Below, one piece after another: positions 24,957-32,739 of a stretch of DNA of 64,000 bases. Below the pieces are notes generated by a model. That model had not been told where the DNA came from, did not search any database, and saw only the letters and a program-made list of their open reading frames with translations. Both the position numbers and the translations under genes were made by a program. Every line of letters starts with the position of its first letter. Position 1 is the stretch's first letter. Origin of the DNA: Streptomyces sp. CBMA29 (GTDB lineage Bacteria > Actinomycetota > Actinomycetes > Streptomycetales > Streptomycetaceae); NCBI RefSeq assembly GCF_014596445.1, contig NZ_MECL01000204.1:1-64000 (forward strand), read 5' to 3'.

Positions 24957-27900
24957 AGATACGGGCCGTCCGTACCGATCTTGCCGGGCGCCGCGTTCTT
25001 GCCGCCCAGGTCGAGCACGTACACCCGCATGTCGCCCTTGCCGGGCGCCGCGAGGGACAGCGTCCCGTCCGTCACGGTCCGCACGTCACCCGAGACGGCG
25101 TCCACGTAACGGCCGTTGGGGATGCCGCTGAAGGACGCCGCGTCCGTCACCGTCACCAGCGCGAAGCTGTCGACGCCCGACGCGGCGTCGGTGTATCGGC
25201 GCTTGAACGACATGCCGCCGCCGTTCACCCCCTCGGTGCTGTACTGGCCCATCTGCAACGCCGGAATGGCGCGCCGGATCAGATTCAGCCGTTGGAGGTG
25301 TTTGACCAGAGGCTGCGCCAAAGTGGTGGCCACCGCCCCCGAGGCACTGTCGACCTTCCCGAACTCCGAGGCCGTCACCGTGCCCGCCACATGGTCGCCG
25401 TAGTACGCGCGCCCCGTCGTCGCCAGCGGGCAGCTCGGCCCGCAGTCGATCGTCTTCCCGGCCTGGAACTGGATCTCCGACCCGTAGTAGAGCGTCGGGA
25501 TGCCGCGGAAGGTCCACATCAGCGCCATGTTCTCGGCCCACGCGTCCTGTCCGCCGGTGTAGCGCACCGACGACTTGTTGGGACCGTAGTCGTGGCTGTC
25601 GACATAGACGACGTTGTACGTGGCGTCGTTCGTCGAGTCGTCCGAGTCCTTGCCGTTGTTGAAGGCGTTGTGCGCGTCACCGAAATTCATGTGCATGCGC
25701 ATGTCGATGATGTTCATCCCGGAGAATTTGCTGTGGTCCGGGGTGTGATACGCGTTCCCTTCCAGGAAGGCGTTGGCGGACGTCGGCTGATTGCCGGTGC
25801 CGAGCTGCTCCTCGTAGTTGTACTGCTCGATCGACGCGGTGGCGTCGTCCGCGCTGTACTCCTTGCGCTCCTTCCAGGTGTAGAACTGCGCCGAGTGATT
25901 GACCGATCCGCGGTTCCACTTGTCGTTGACGAAAGCGCCGACCTCACCGAAGACGAAGAAGTTCTGCGCCTTGTCGGGACCCCAGTCCTGGATCTCGCGC
26001 TGCTGGATCGCGGGCAGGAAACGGCGGTTCCAGGTGACGCGCGGAATGTGCACGGCGGTGTCCACGCGGAAGCCGTCCACCCCCATGTCGATGTACTTGT
26101 TGTAGGCGCCGATCAGATAGTTCTGCACCTGCGCGTTCTCGGTGTTGAAGTCCGCGAGGTCGTCGGCCAGCCAGCAGGAACGCGAGTCCTCGCCCTCCCA
26201 GTTGCCGATCCAGCACTGGTGGTAGAGCGACGCGGGGAACATCTTCGACGTGGGATTCGGCCACTGGCAGTTGTAGAGCGTGTAGCCCTCGGGGCTCTTC
26301 TGCCCCGTTGGCTTGCCCCAGTTCAGGCACGTATTGCCGGACGGCTCGGCCGTGGACCACAGATCCCCGTTGTAGTACGACTTGCCGGTCTTCGGGTCGA
26401 TCGTCAGACCGTCGTACTCAAAGCCCTGCTCCTTCTCGTCGTAATACCATGACCACTGCGAGTCCCTGACGCCGTAGACCGTCGGCACGAACAGCCCCTT
26501 GGCGCCCCACCGGGAACTGTGGTTGTAGACCACGTCCTGGTAGATCTTGATCCCCTTGGCGTGGGCCGCGTTGATCAGATCCTGATACGACGCCCCGGCC
26601 GATTCCAGGCGCGGATCGACCCGGTAGAAGTCCCAACCGTGGTAACCGTGGTAGTCGTAGTCGCTGCGGTTGAGCACCACGGGCGTGATCCAGATCGCCG
26701 AGAAACCGAGCGCCTTGATGTAGTCGAGCTTCTGCACCAGGCCCTTGAAGTCACCCCGGAACATCGGGTCGTTGTTGGCCGCGTTCCCCGACGCCACATC
26801 CTGGTTGCCGCCGCGGTCGTTGCTCGTGTCACCGTCGTAGAAGCGCGCGGTGAGCACGAAGTAGATCGGGTCCTTGCGCGGGTCGGTGCCGATCGGTGTG
26901 CCCGCGGTCGCGGGCGGCGGCGCGTGGCCGGTGGTCGCCTGCGCCGGAGTGGAGGCGGCGGAGATGTTGCCCGCCGCGTCCAGCGCCTGGACGGTGTACG
27001 TGTAGGCGGTGTCCGCTTCCAGGCCGGACTCGGAGAAGACCGTCGAGCCGACGCTGGTGACGATCGTGCCCTTGGTGCCGCCGGTCCTGGTGACCCGGTA
27101 GCCCGTGACCCCGGTGTCGTCGGTCGACGGGTTCCAGGTCACCACGATCGAGGTGTCGGTCGCGGTCGCCTTCACCGTGCCGGGGACGGTCGGCGGCGTC
27201 GTGTCGGGGACGACGGCCGCGCAAGGGTCGGCCGCGTTGGCCGTGACCTTGGTGTCCTTCACGGTGCTGACGCCCTTGGACAGCGCGTAGTTGGCGCCGT
27301 TGTTGTTGTCCCAGGTGCCGTTGCCGTTGTTGAAGGTGGCGGCGAGCCCCGCGGCCGTGCCGAGGTCGACGGTCTTCTTCACCCAGCCGGTGCAGGCCGC
27401 CTCCATGCCGATGCCCGGCACGGTCGTCCATGCGCCGCCGGTCGGCGCGTAGTGCAGGTTGACGGTGGTCCAGCCGACGGTCGCGGTGGAGTAGAAGACG
27501 GTGGCCGAGGTGGCGGACGGGCTGCCCGTCTCGCCGCCGCCCGGGTCCCCGCCGCTCGCGCACGGGTCGCTGTGGGCGATGGCGCCGTTGTTGACGGTGA
27601 TGGCGCCGGTGCCCAGGGCGTAGTTCTTGCCGGCGTTGTTGTCCCAGGTGCCCTGGCCGTTGTTGAAGGTCGCCTGCCAGCCGGTGGCCGTGCCGAGGTC
27701 GACGGTCTTCTTCACCCAGCCGGTGCAGGCGCTCTGCATGGCGACGCCGGGCACGGTCGTCCAGCTCCCGCCGTCCGGCGCCCAGTGCAGGTTGTACGAC
27801 GACCAGTTGGTCGTCGCGGTGGAGTAGTAGACGGTTGCGGTGTTCGAGCCCGCGGCCGAGGCGGCGTGCGCGGAACCGGTGGACAGGGAGGGGAGCAGGG

Positions 27901-27979
27901 CCGCCAGGAGTCCCAAGACGACAGCCACCACGGCTGTCAGCGGACCTGGTCGATATCTGTGGCGCGAAGCGACGGTCAC
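24950..27979 (-). CDS. secreted modular alpha-amylase (GH13) with two N-terminal starch-binding modules and FN3
   Basis: A 1009-residue secreted enzyme. Signal peptide 1-39 ends at AHA. Two CBM25-like modules follow (about 48-130 and 159-241), each with ACTGWVKKTVDLGTA and FNNGxGTWDNN. Next come a fibronectin type III domain (262-351) and a GH13 catalytic domain (370-1005). The catalytic triad is Asp640 in GVDGFRVD, Glu679 in VFGEVG and Asp797 in YVDSHDYGPN. GTG 27979 has GAGGAG upstream and starts the signal peptide. The two carbohydrate modules are near duplicates, also at DNA level, so unequal recombination could remove one. Expression is probably under maltose-type repression through the sites at 28063-28091. 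Confidence 0.93.
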   Translation of the reverse strand: MTVASRHRYRPGPLTAVVAVVLGLLAALLPSLSTGSAHAASAAGSNTATVYYSTATTNWSSYNLHWAPDGGSWTTVPGVAMQSACTGWVKKTVDLGTATGWQATFNNGQGTWDNNAGKNYALGTGAITVNNGAIAHSDPCASGGDPGGGETGSPSATSATVFYSTATVGWTTVNLHYAPTGGAWTTVPGIGMEAACTGWVKKTVDLGTAAGLAATFNNGNGTWDNNNGANYALSKGVSTVKDTKVTANAADPCAAVVPDTTPPTVPGTVKATATDTSIVVTWNPSTDDTGVTGYRVTRTGGTKGTIVTSVGSTVFSESGLEADTAYTYTVQALDAAGNISAASTPAQATTGHAPPPATAGTPIGTDPRKDPIYFVLTARFYDGDTSNDRGGNQDVASGNAANNDPMFRGDFKGLVQKLDYIKALGFSAIWITPVVLNRSDYDYHGYHGWDFYRVDPRLESAGASYQDLINAAHAKGIKIYQDVVYNHSSRWGAKGLFVPTVYGVRDSQWSWYYDEKEQGFEYDGLTIDPKTGKSYYNGDLWSTAEPSGNTCLNWGKPTGQKSPEGYTLYNCQWPNPTSKMFPASLYHQCWIGNWEGEDSRSCWLADDLADFNTENAQVQNYLIGAYNKYIDMGVDGFRVDTAVHIPRVTWNRRFLPAIQQREIQDWGPDKAQNFFVFGEVGAFVNDKWNRGSVNHSAQFYTWKERKEYSADDATASIEQYNYEEQLGTGNQPTSANAFLEGNAYHTPDHSKFSGMNIIDMRMHMNFGDAHNAFNNGKDSDDSTNDATYNVVYVDSHDYGPNKSSVRYTGGQDAWAENMALMWTFRGIPTLYYGSEIQFQAGKTIDCGPSCPLATTGRAYYGDHVAGTVTASEFGKVDSASGAVATTLAQPLVKHLQRLNLIRRAIPALQMGQYSTEGVNGGGMSFKRRYTDAASGVDSFALVTVTDAASFSGIPNGRYVDAVSGDVRTVTDGTLSLAAPGKGDMRVYVLDLGGKNAAPGKIGTDGPYLK

Positions 27980-28062
27980 GTCGTGCTCCTCGAACGGGGC
28001 CGCGAAGGCGGCCGGTGGAGGAAGCCGTACGTCCGCGCGCCACGGAACGAACGGCCGGATAA

Positions 28063-28106
28063 TTTGCGCAAGTTGCTGCAACAAGTTGCTGTCGGAACGG
28101 TCGTGA
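28063..28106 (-). promoter_or_regulatory. amylase promoter with 10-bp direct repeats
   Basis: CAAGTTGCTG occurs at 28069-28078 and 28082-28091, period 13. Read on the coding (minus) strand these overlap a promoter TTGTTG, 17-base spacer, TATCCG. The site GCAGCAACTTGCGCAAA matches the motif before the second amylase at 42258 and resembles known Streptomyces amylase operators bound by the LacI-type maltose repressor. MalR/Reg1 control is inference. Confidence 0.65.
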
Positions 28107-28299
28107 GATTACTGGGACATGTCATGGACGTAAAGAGGTCTGACGGGGCTGCGTCCCCAGGTCCCGCCGCGCCGCCGCGTAGGGTTCCCGAGACGGGCGG
28201 GTGTCGTACCCGGCCGGCTGGTCGTAGAACCGTACGGATCGGACCCGGACCCCGGCCTCGGACTCCGGCGGACCGTAAGCGGAAGGGGACCCACGGAAG

Positions 28300-29679
28300 A
28301 TGACGGAGCGTCTGGTGGTCATCGGCGGTGACGCCGCCGGGATGTCGGCCGCGTCCCAGGCCCGCCGCCGCAGAGCCGCGGACGACCTGGAGATCGTCGC
28401 GTTCGAACGCGGACGGCACACCTCGTACTCCGCCTGCGGCATCCCGTACTGGATCGGCGGCGACACCACGGGCCCCGACGCGCTGGTCGCGCGTACCGCC
28501 GAGGAGCACCGCGAGCGCGCCATCGACCTGCGGATGGGCACCGAGGTGGTCGACATCGACCTCGCCGCCGGCCGGGTGCGGGCGCGGGACGCCGACGGCC
28601 GCGAGGAGTGGACCGGCTATGACCACCTCGTCGTCGCCACCGGCGCGGAACCCGTAAGGCCGCCCGTTCCCGGCATCGACGCGCCCGGTGTGCACGGCGT
28701 CCAGACCCTGGACGACGGCGAGCGCGTCCTGGCCACCCTCGACGGGGTCGGCGTACGCCGCGCCGTCGTGGTCGGCGGCGGCTACATCGGCGTGGAGATG
28801 GCCGAGGCCCTGCTGAAGCACGGCCTCGACGTGACCCTCGTCGACCGCTCCGAACAGCCGATGAGCACCCTCGACCCCGACATGGGACGCCTGGTGCGCG
28901 ACGCGATGGAAGGACTCGGCGTCCGCGTCGTCTCCGGCGCCGCCGTCCGCGCGGTGCTCACCGGCGCAGACGGCAGGGCCCGCGCGGTCGCCACCGACGA
29001 CGCCGAATACCCCGCCGACATCGTGATCCTGGGCATCGGCGTACGCCCCGGCACCGCGCTCGCCCGCGACGCGGGACTGCCGCTGGGCGCGCACGGCGGC
29101 CTGCTGACCGACCTGGCCATGCGCGTACGCGGCCACGAGCGGGTCTGGGCGGGCGGCGACTGCGTCGAAGTCCTCAACCTCGTCTCCGGCGACCTCCAGC
29201 ACATCGCCCTCGGCACCCACGCCAACAAGCACGGCCGCATCATCGGCACCAACATCGGCGGCGGCTACACCACCTTCCCCGGTGTCGTCGGCACCGCCGT
29301 CAGCAAGGTCTGCGACGTCGAGATCGCCCGCACCGGCCTCAAGGAGTCGCAGGCGCGCCGCGCCGGACTCCACTACGTGACCGCCGTCATCGAGTCCACC
29401 AGCAGGGCCGGCTACTACCCGGACGCCGACCCGATGACCGTCAAGATGCTCGCGGAACGCGGCACCGGGCGGCTGCTCGGCCTCCAGATCGTCGGCCGCG
29501 AAGGCGCCGCCAAGCGGGTCGACGTCGGGGCCGTCGCGCTCACCGCACGGATGACGGTCGAGGACATGGTCGCCCTCGACCTCGGCTACGCGCCGCCTTT
29601 CTCGCCCGTGTGGGACCCGGTGCTGGTCGCCGCGCGCAAGGCGGCGGACGCGGTGGTGGCGGACGTCAGAGCGGGCTGA
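28300..29679 (+). CDS. FAD/NAD(P) oxidoreductase, CoA-disulfide reductase/NADH oxidase type
   Basis: A 459-residue pyridine nucleotide-disulfide oxidoreductase of the class with a single redox Cys. The FAD-binding start is LVVIGGDAAGMSAASQARR. The active Cys is in YSACGIPYWIGG (about residue 46). The NAD(P) fold is VVGGGYIGVEMAEALLKHG, the second FAD contact is ERVWAGGDCVE, and the dimerisation domain ends the chain. Such enzymes reduce CoA or other persulfides/disulfides, or reduce oxygen to water. No rhodanese domain is fused. GGAAG precedes the ATG. It is divergent from the amylase gene and convergent with the next gene, so it is monocistronic. Confidence 0.9.
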   Translation: MTERLVVIGGDAAGMSAASQARRRRAADDLEIVAFERGRHTSYSACGIPYWIGGDTTGPDALVARTAEEHRERAIDLRMGTEVVDIDLAAGRVRARDADGREEWTGYDHLVVATGAEPVRPPVPGIDAPGVHGVQTLDDGERVLATLDGVGVRRAVVVGGGYIGVEMAEALLKHGLDVTLVDRSEQPMSTLDPDMGRLVRDAMEGLGVRVVSGAAVRAVLTGADGRARAVATDDAEYPADIVILGIGVRPGTALARDAGLPLGAHGGLLTDLAMRVRGHERVWAGGDCVEVLNLVSGDLQHIALGTHANKHGRIIGTNIGGGYTTFPGVVGTAVSKVCDVEIARTGLKESQARRAGLHYVTAVIESTSRAGYYPDADPMTVKMLAERGTGRLLGLQIVGREGAAKRVDVGAVALTARMTVEDMVALDLGYAPPFSPVWDPVLVAARKAADAVVADVRAG

Positions 29680-29798
29680 CGGCGGTTTGCGGTTTCCGGT
29701 CCCTTGCGGGGCTTCGCAGGGGTCGCGAGTTCTTGCGGGCCTTGCGGGTCCTCGTGAGTCCTGATGGGTGCTTTGCTGCTCTTCGCGCGGCTTCGCGG

Positions 29799-30728
29799 TC
29801 AGGACGGAGCCGCGGCCAGCTTGCTGAGGGCTTCCAGCAACGGCGGCAGGGCGGCGCCGCGGCCGACCGGCAGCACCTCGCCGGGCGCGTCGTCCAGCAG
29901 CACGAAGGCGATGTCGTCGGTTCTGCCCACCAGGCTCCAGCCGGGTCCGTCCGCCCGCACCGCACCATATGCGGCCCGTACGCGGCCGGGCGGAGGCGGA
30001 TTGCGTACGTACTCCTCCGCGCTTTCGAGGACGCGGCGGATGCCGGTGTGCGAGATGGAGGGCGGGGCGGCCGGGGGCCCGGCCGCGTCCTGGGGTTCGG
30101 ATTCCGTCTCGGTGCCGACGGCTGTTCCGGCGTCGGTGCCCGTATCCGTGCCCGTGTCCGTATTCGTGTCCGTATCCGTGCTCGCGTCCGGCCACGCGTC
30201 TTTGGCCGTCACTTTGGCCGCTTCCTCGGCCGCTTCCGCCGGTACGTCGAGCTGGTCGCGCCACTCGAACCAGCGGACCGCGATCTCGTCGGCCCCGAGG
30301 CGCCGTTGCGGCGGACCCCAGACGGAGGTGTCGGGCGGGGAGAGCGGAGCACGGCCGCCCTCTTCGTCCGTAGGGTCGTGCGGGGCGGGGATGCCGGGTA
30401 CGGCGACGGCGACCGGCAGCGGCCACCCAGGCAGCGAGGCGGCCAGGCTGTTCTCGTCGGGCGCCAGATCGTACTCGAGTCCGCAGTCCCAGGCCGCCAG
30501 CGCGCACGCCACCATGGCGGTGTCCGTCGTCGCCACGGTCCAGCGCGCCCCGCCGCCGTCCTGACCGAAGACCAGGCCGTAGCCGTCGGCCAGCGGTTCG
30601 AGCCCCAACTCGGCGCAAGCGGCCGGATAGTCGTCCCCCAGGACACCCGGGAACTGCCCCGGCGTCAGCATCGCGGCCGTCAGCACGAACAGCGCGTCGT
30701 CGTCCTCCGGGTTCTCGGCCGCGGTCAT
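29799..30728 (-). CDS. hypothetical protein with Thr/Asp repeat linker
   Basis: A 309-residue acidic protein with no family I recognise. An N-terminal domain (about 1-165) contains WTVATTDTAMVACALAAWDCG, and a C-terminal domain (about 225-305) contains GRTDDIAFVLLDD. Between them (about 175-215) is a low-complexity Thr/Asp/Gly linker encoded by degenerate hexamer repeats (30133-30180). There is no signal peptide or membrane segment. ATG 30728 has GAGGGA upstream. It reads like an actinobacterial conserved hypothetical protein. The linker suggests two mobile domains. Confidence 0.7.
   Translation of the reverse strand: MTAAENPEDDDALFVLTAAMLTPGQFPGVLGDDYPAACAELGLEPLADGYGLVFGQDGGGARWTVATTDTAMVACALAAWDCGLEYDLAPDENSLAASLPGWPLPVAVAVPGIPAPHDPTDEEGGRAPLSPPDTSVWGPPQRRLGADEIAVRWFEWRDQLDVPAEAAEEAAKVTAKDAWPDASTDTDTNTDTGTDTGTDAGTAVGTETESEPQDAAGPPAAPPSISHTGIRRVLESAEEYVRNPPPPGRVRAAYGAVRADGPGWSLVGRTDDIAFVLLDDAPGEVLPVGRGAALPPLLEALSKLAAAPS
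30133..30180. repeat. degenerate hexanucleotide repeats
   Basis: About eight copies of a six-base unit close to CCGTGT or CCGTAT encode the Thr/Asp-rich linker of the hypothetical protein on the minus strand. Copy number could change by slippage without frame shift. Confidence 0.6.
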
Positions 30729-30910
30729 CCGTCGTTCCCTCTCGCCTCGCCCGCCGTCTCTCGTCCGCGCACCTTAACCAGCGAGTAACCTCCGCGTCGA
30801 GAGGTCGCGAAGGCCGGAAATCCGCTCGGGCGGTGCGACGCCGGACGGCCGATTTCCTTACGGTCCGCACCTCGTGATCGCCCGGCGTCGGCCCCGTCCC
30901 GGCCGCGCCG

Positions 30911-31138
30911 TCACTTCTTCGCGCCCGGTCCGGTCAACGTCGTACGCAGCCAGGCGAGTTCGGCGCGGCCGGTGGCGCGGGCGATGGTGAGCACGTCCTG
31001 CCGGAAGGGGGCGTCGACCTCCTGGGCGCGCAGCTGACGGTCGCCGTCGTAGGAGAAGCCGGCGGGCTGTTCGTGGAAGGCCGGCCTGCGGCGGAGGATG
31101 GCGGGCCTGCGCCGCGGGGCCAGGCGTGTGCTGCGGGG
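30911..31138 (-). pseudogene. truncated gene remnant without a start codon
   Basis: A minus-strand frame ending at TGA 30911-30913 has about 56 codons (up to 31081) that almost all end in G or C and encode plausible protein, including RQLRAQEVDAPFRQDVLTI and ending TTLTGPGAKK. No usable start exists before the next in-frame stop (31139-31141). The upstream part turns Arg/Pro-rich and includes a threefold imperfect repeat of GGGTCAGGCGTG (31117-31165). I interpret it as the 3' end of a gene whose 5' part was deleted, possibly in the event that placed the methyltransferase gene here. The family is unrecognised. This fills most of the 428-bp gap between 30728 and 31157. Confidence 0.4.
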
Positions 31139-31156
31139 TCAGGCGTGCGTCGCGGG

Positions 31157-31765
31157 TCAGGCGTGTCGGACGGCCACCGCCAGATACCGCTCCGCGGAGT
31201 CGTCCAGCGATGCCAGCTCCCAGCCGGTCGCGGCCAGCAGGGGACGCAGCTGCGGCTCGGCGCGTACGTCGTCGGCTCGCAGCTCGTGCCCGCGGCGGGC
31301 TGCGAGGGCGGCGCGGCCGATCGGATGGAAGAGCGCCAACCTGCCGCCGGACCTGGTCACCCGGGCCAATTCGCGCAGGCCGGCCGCAGGGTCCGGCAGA
31401 TGGTGCACGAGTCCGGCGGCGAGGACGGCGTCGAAAGCCGCGTCCCGCAACGGAAGCTCCTCGCCGGCCGCCTCGATCAGCGCTCCGTCCCGGTCCCGGC
31501 CGAGGGCGACGGCTTCCCGCAGCATCTCCGGAGTCAGGTCGACACCGACCACCGTGCCCGCCGCACCGACGACGGCCCGCATCAGCGGCAGCGCCCGCGC
31601 CGTACCGCAGCCCGCGTCCAGTGCCCTGCCGCCCGGCCGCAGCCCCAACTCGCCGACCGCCGCCGCGTAGACGGGAGTGTCGTCGGGGAACCGCTTCTCC
31701 CACCCCACGGCCTTCGCGGCGAAGAACTCCCTGACCTGTCGGCGCCCGCTCTCGAAACTGGCCAT
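31157..31765 (-). CDS. class I SAM-dependent methyltransferase
   Basis: A 202-residue methyltransferase with a UbiE/type-11-like Rossmann fold. The SAM-binding motif I is ALDAGCGTARALPLM. Motif II has VVGVDLTPEMLREA, and AAGEELPLRDAAFDAVLAAGLVHHL forms the following acidic loop and helix. The C-terminal GWELASLDDSAERYLAVAV closes the sheet. The substrate is not deducible. The start ATG at 31765 lies only 13 bp from the start of the divergent ynfA-like gene, so promoter elements of each gene must lie inside the other. Confidence 0.88.
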   Translation of the reverse strand: MASFESGRRQVREFFAAKAVGWEKRFPDDTPVYAAAVGELGLRPGGRALDAGCGTARALPLMRAVVGAAGTVVGVDLTPEMLREAVALGRDRDGALIEAAGEELPLRDAAFDAVLAAGLVHHLPDPAAGLRELARVTRSGGRLALFHPIGRAALAARRGHELRADDVRAEPQLRPLLAATGWELASLDDSAERYLAVAVRHA

Positions 31766-31767
31766 GC

Positions 31768-31783
31768 ATCATGGTCGCATGAT
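31768..31783. promoter_or_regulatory. palindrome between two divergent start codons
   Basis: ATCATG GTCG CATGAT, arms of six bases, covers the 13-bp gap and the ATG of the ynfA-like gene. It is a candidate operator or simply a by-product of two opposed start regions. Confidence 0.4.
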
Positions 31784-32114
31784 CACGTTCCGCTCCATCG
31801 GGCTCTTCCTGCTCGCCGCCGTCCTGGAGATCGGCGGCGCCTGGTTGATCTGGCAAGCGGTGCGCGAACACCGCGGCGTCGGCTGGGCGGGGGCCGGGAT
31901 CGTCGCGCTCGGCCTTTACGGCTTCGTCGCCACGCTCCAGCCCAACGCCGAGTTCGGCCGGATCCTGGCGGCCTACGGAGGGGTCTTCGTGGCCGGATCT
32001 CTCCTGTGGGCGATGGCACTCGACGGCTACCGTCCCGACCGATTCGACATCGTCGGAGCGGTCATCTGCCTGGTCGGAGTGGGTGTCATCATGTACGCGC
32101 CACGCGGCGGCTGA
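31779..32114 (+). CDS. YnfA-family (UPF0060) small membrane protein
   Basis: A 111-residue protein with four predicted membrane helices, the usual size for the UPF0060/YnfA family, which resembles small multidrug resistance transporters. Seen are FLLAAVLEIGGAWLIWQAV in helix 1, YGFVATLQPNAEFGRILAAYGG in the loop and helix 3, and the C-terminal DIVGAVICLVGVGVIMY. YnfA has been linked to export of cationic dyes in enterobacteria; the function in Streptomyces is unknown. ATG 31779 opens the conserved N-terminus. No ribosome-binding site fits, so the mRNA may be leaderless. Confidence 0.9.
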   Translation: MITFRSIGLFLLAAVLEIGGAWLIWQAVREHRGVGWAGAGIVALGLYGFVATLQPNAEFGRILAAYGGVFVAGSLLWAMALDGYRPDRFDIVGAVICLVGVGVIMYAPRGG

Positions 32115-32231
32115 TTTCCGCCGGTCGCCTCCTTTCACGGCCCCGGCCGGGCGCCGCCCGTCCCGAGAGGGGGTTGCCGAAGCGGGCCCGGCAGGACAGG
32201 CTCGTACCGCAGCGGAGACGGGAGGCAGGCA

Positions 32232-32636
32232 ATGACGGTGGGCAAACCGCTCGCATGGCTGCTCGACGACCTGACGAAGCGGGTGCCGCACGTGAAGCAC
32301 GCGCTGGTGCTCTCCAACGACGGGTTGGTCACGGGCGCCAGCGGCGATCTCGACCGGCCGACCGCGGAACACCTGGCCGCCGTGTCCTCGGGCTTTCACA
32401 GCCTGGCCAAGGGTGCGGGGCGGCAGTTCGCCGTCGGCGGCGTGCGCCAGACGATGGTCGAGTTCGACGACGGCTTCCTCTTCGTCACCGCGGCGGGCGA
32501 CGGCAGTTGCCTGTCCGTGCTCAGCGGCATGGAGGCCGATGTCGGCCAGGTCGCCTACGAGATGACGCTGCTCGTCCACCGCGTCGGCGAACACCTCGGC
32601 GTGGCTCCCAGGCAACCGGGCGCGGCACCTTCCTGA
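32232..32636 (+). CDS. roadblock/LC7-domain protein (CvnB-like), orphan
   Basis: A 134-residue single roadblock/LC7 domain: the opening LAWLLDDLTKRVPHVKHALVLSNDGL, a central AEHLAAVSSGFHSLAKG, and CLSVLSGMEADVGQVAYEM at the end match the CvnB component of Streptomyces conservons. In conservons this protein sits with a sensor kinase-like CvnA, a DUF742 protein CvnC and a GTPase CvnD. None of those lie here, so this is a solitary copy. It could still act as a GTPase-activating or scaffold subunit for a CvnD encoded elsewhere. GGGAGG precedes the ATG. Confidence 0.88.
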   Translation: MTVGKPLAWLLDDLTKRVPHVKHALVLSNDGLVTGASGDLDRPTAEHLAAVSSGFHSLAKGAGRQFAVGGVRQTMVEFDDGFLFVTAAGDGSCLSVLSGMEADVGQVAYEMTLLVHRVGEHLGVAPRQPGAAPS

Positions 32637-32653
32637 GCCGGGGCGTCCCGAAG

Positions 32654-32662
32654 TTATCCACA
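32654..32662. promoter_or_regulatory. perfect DnaA-box sequence
   Basis: TTATCCACA, identical to the classical DnaA box, lies 77 bp before the DUF6397-like gene. It is a single copy with no cluster nearby, so it is not an origin. It may be a DnaA-controlled promoter site or chance. Confidence 0.4.
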
Positions 32663-32739
32663 GGCTTCGAACGGGCTGTCGTCCGTACGCGATACATTCG
32701 TCACTGTCAGTGATCGAAGTTCGCGGGGGAGTGACGACA

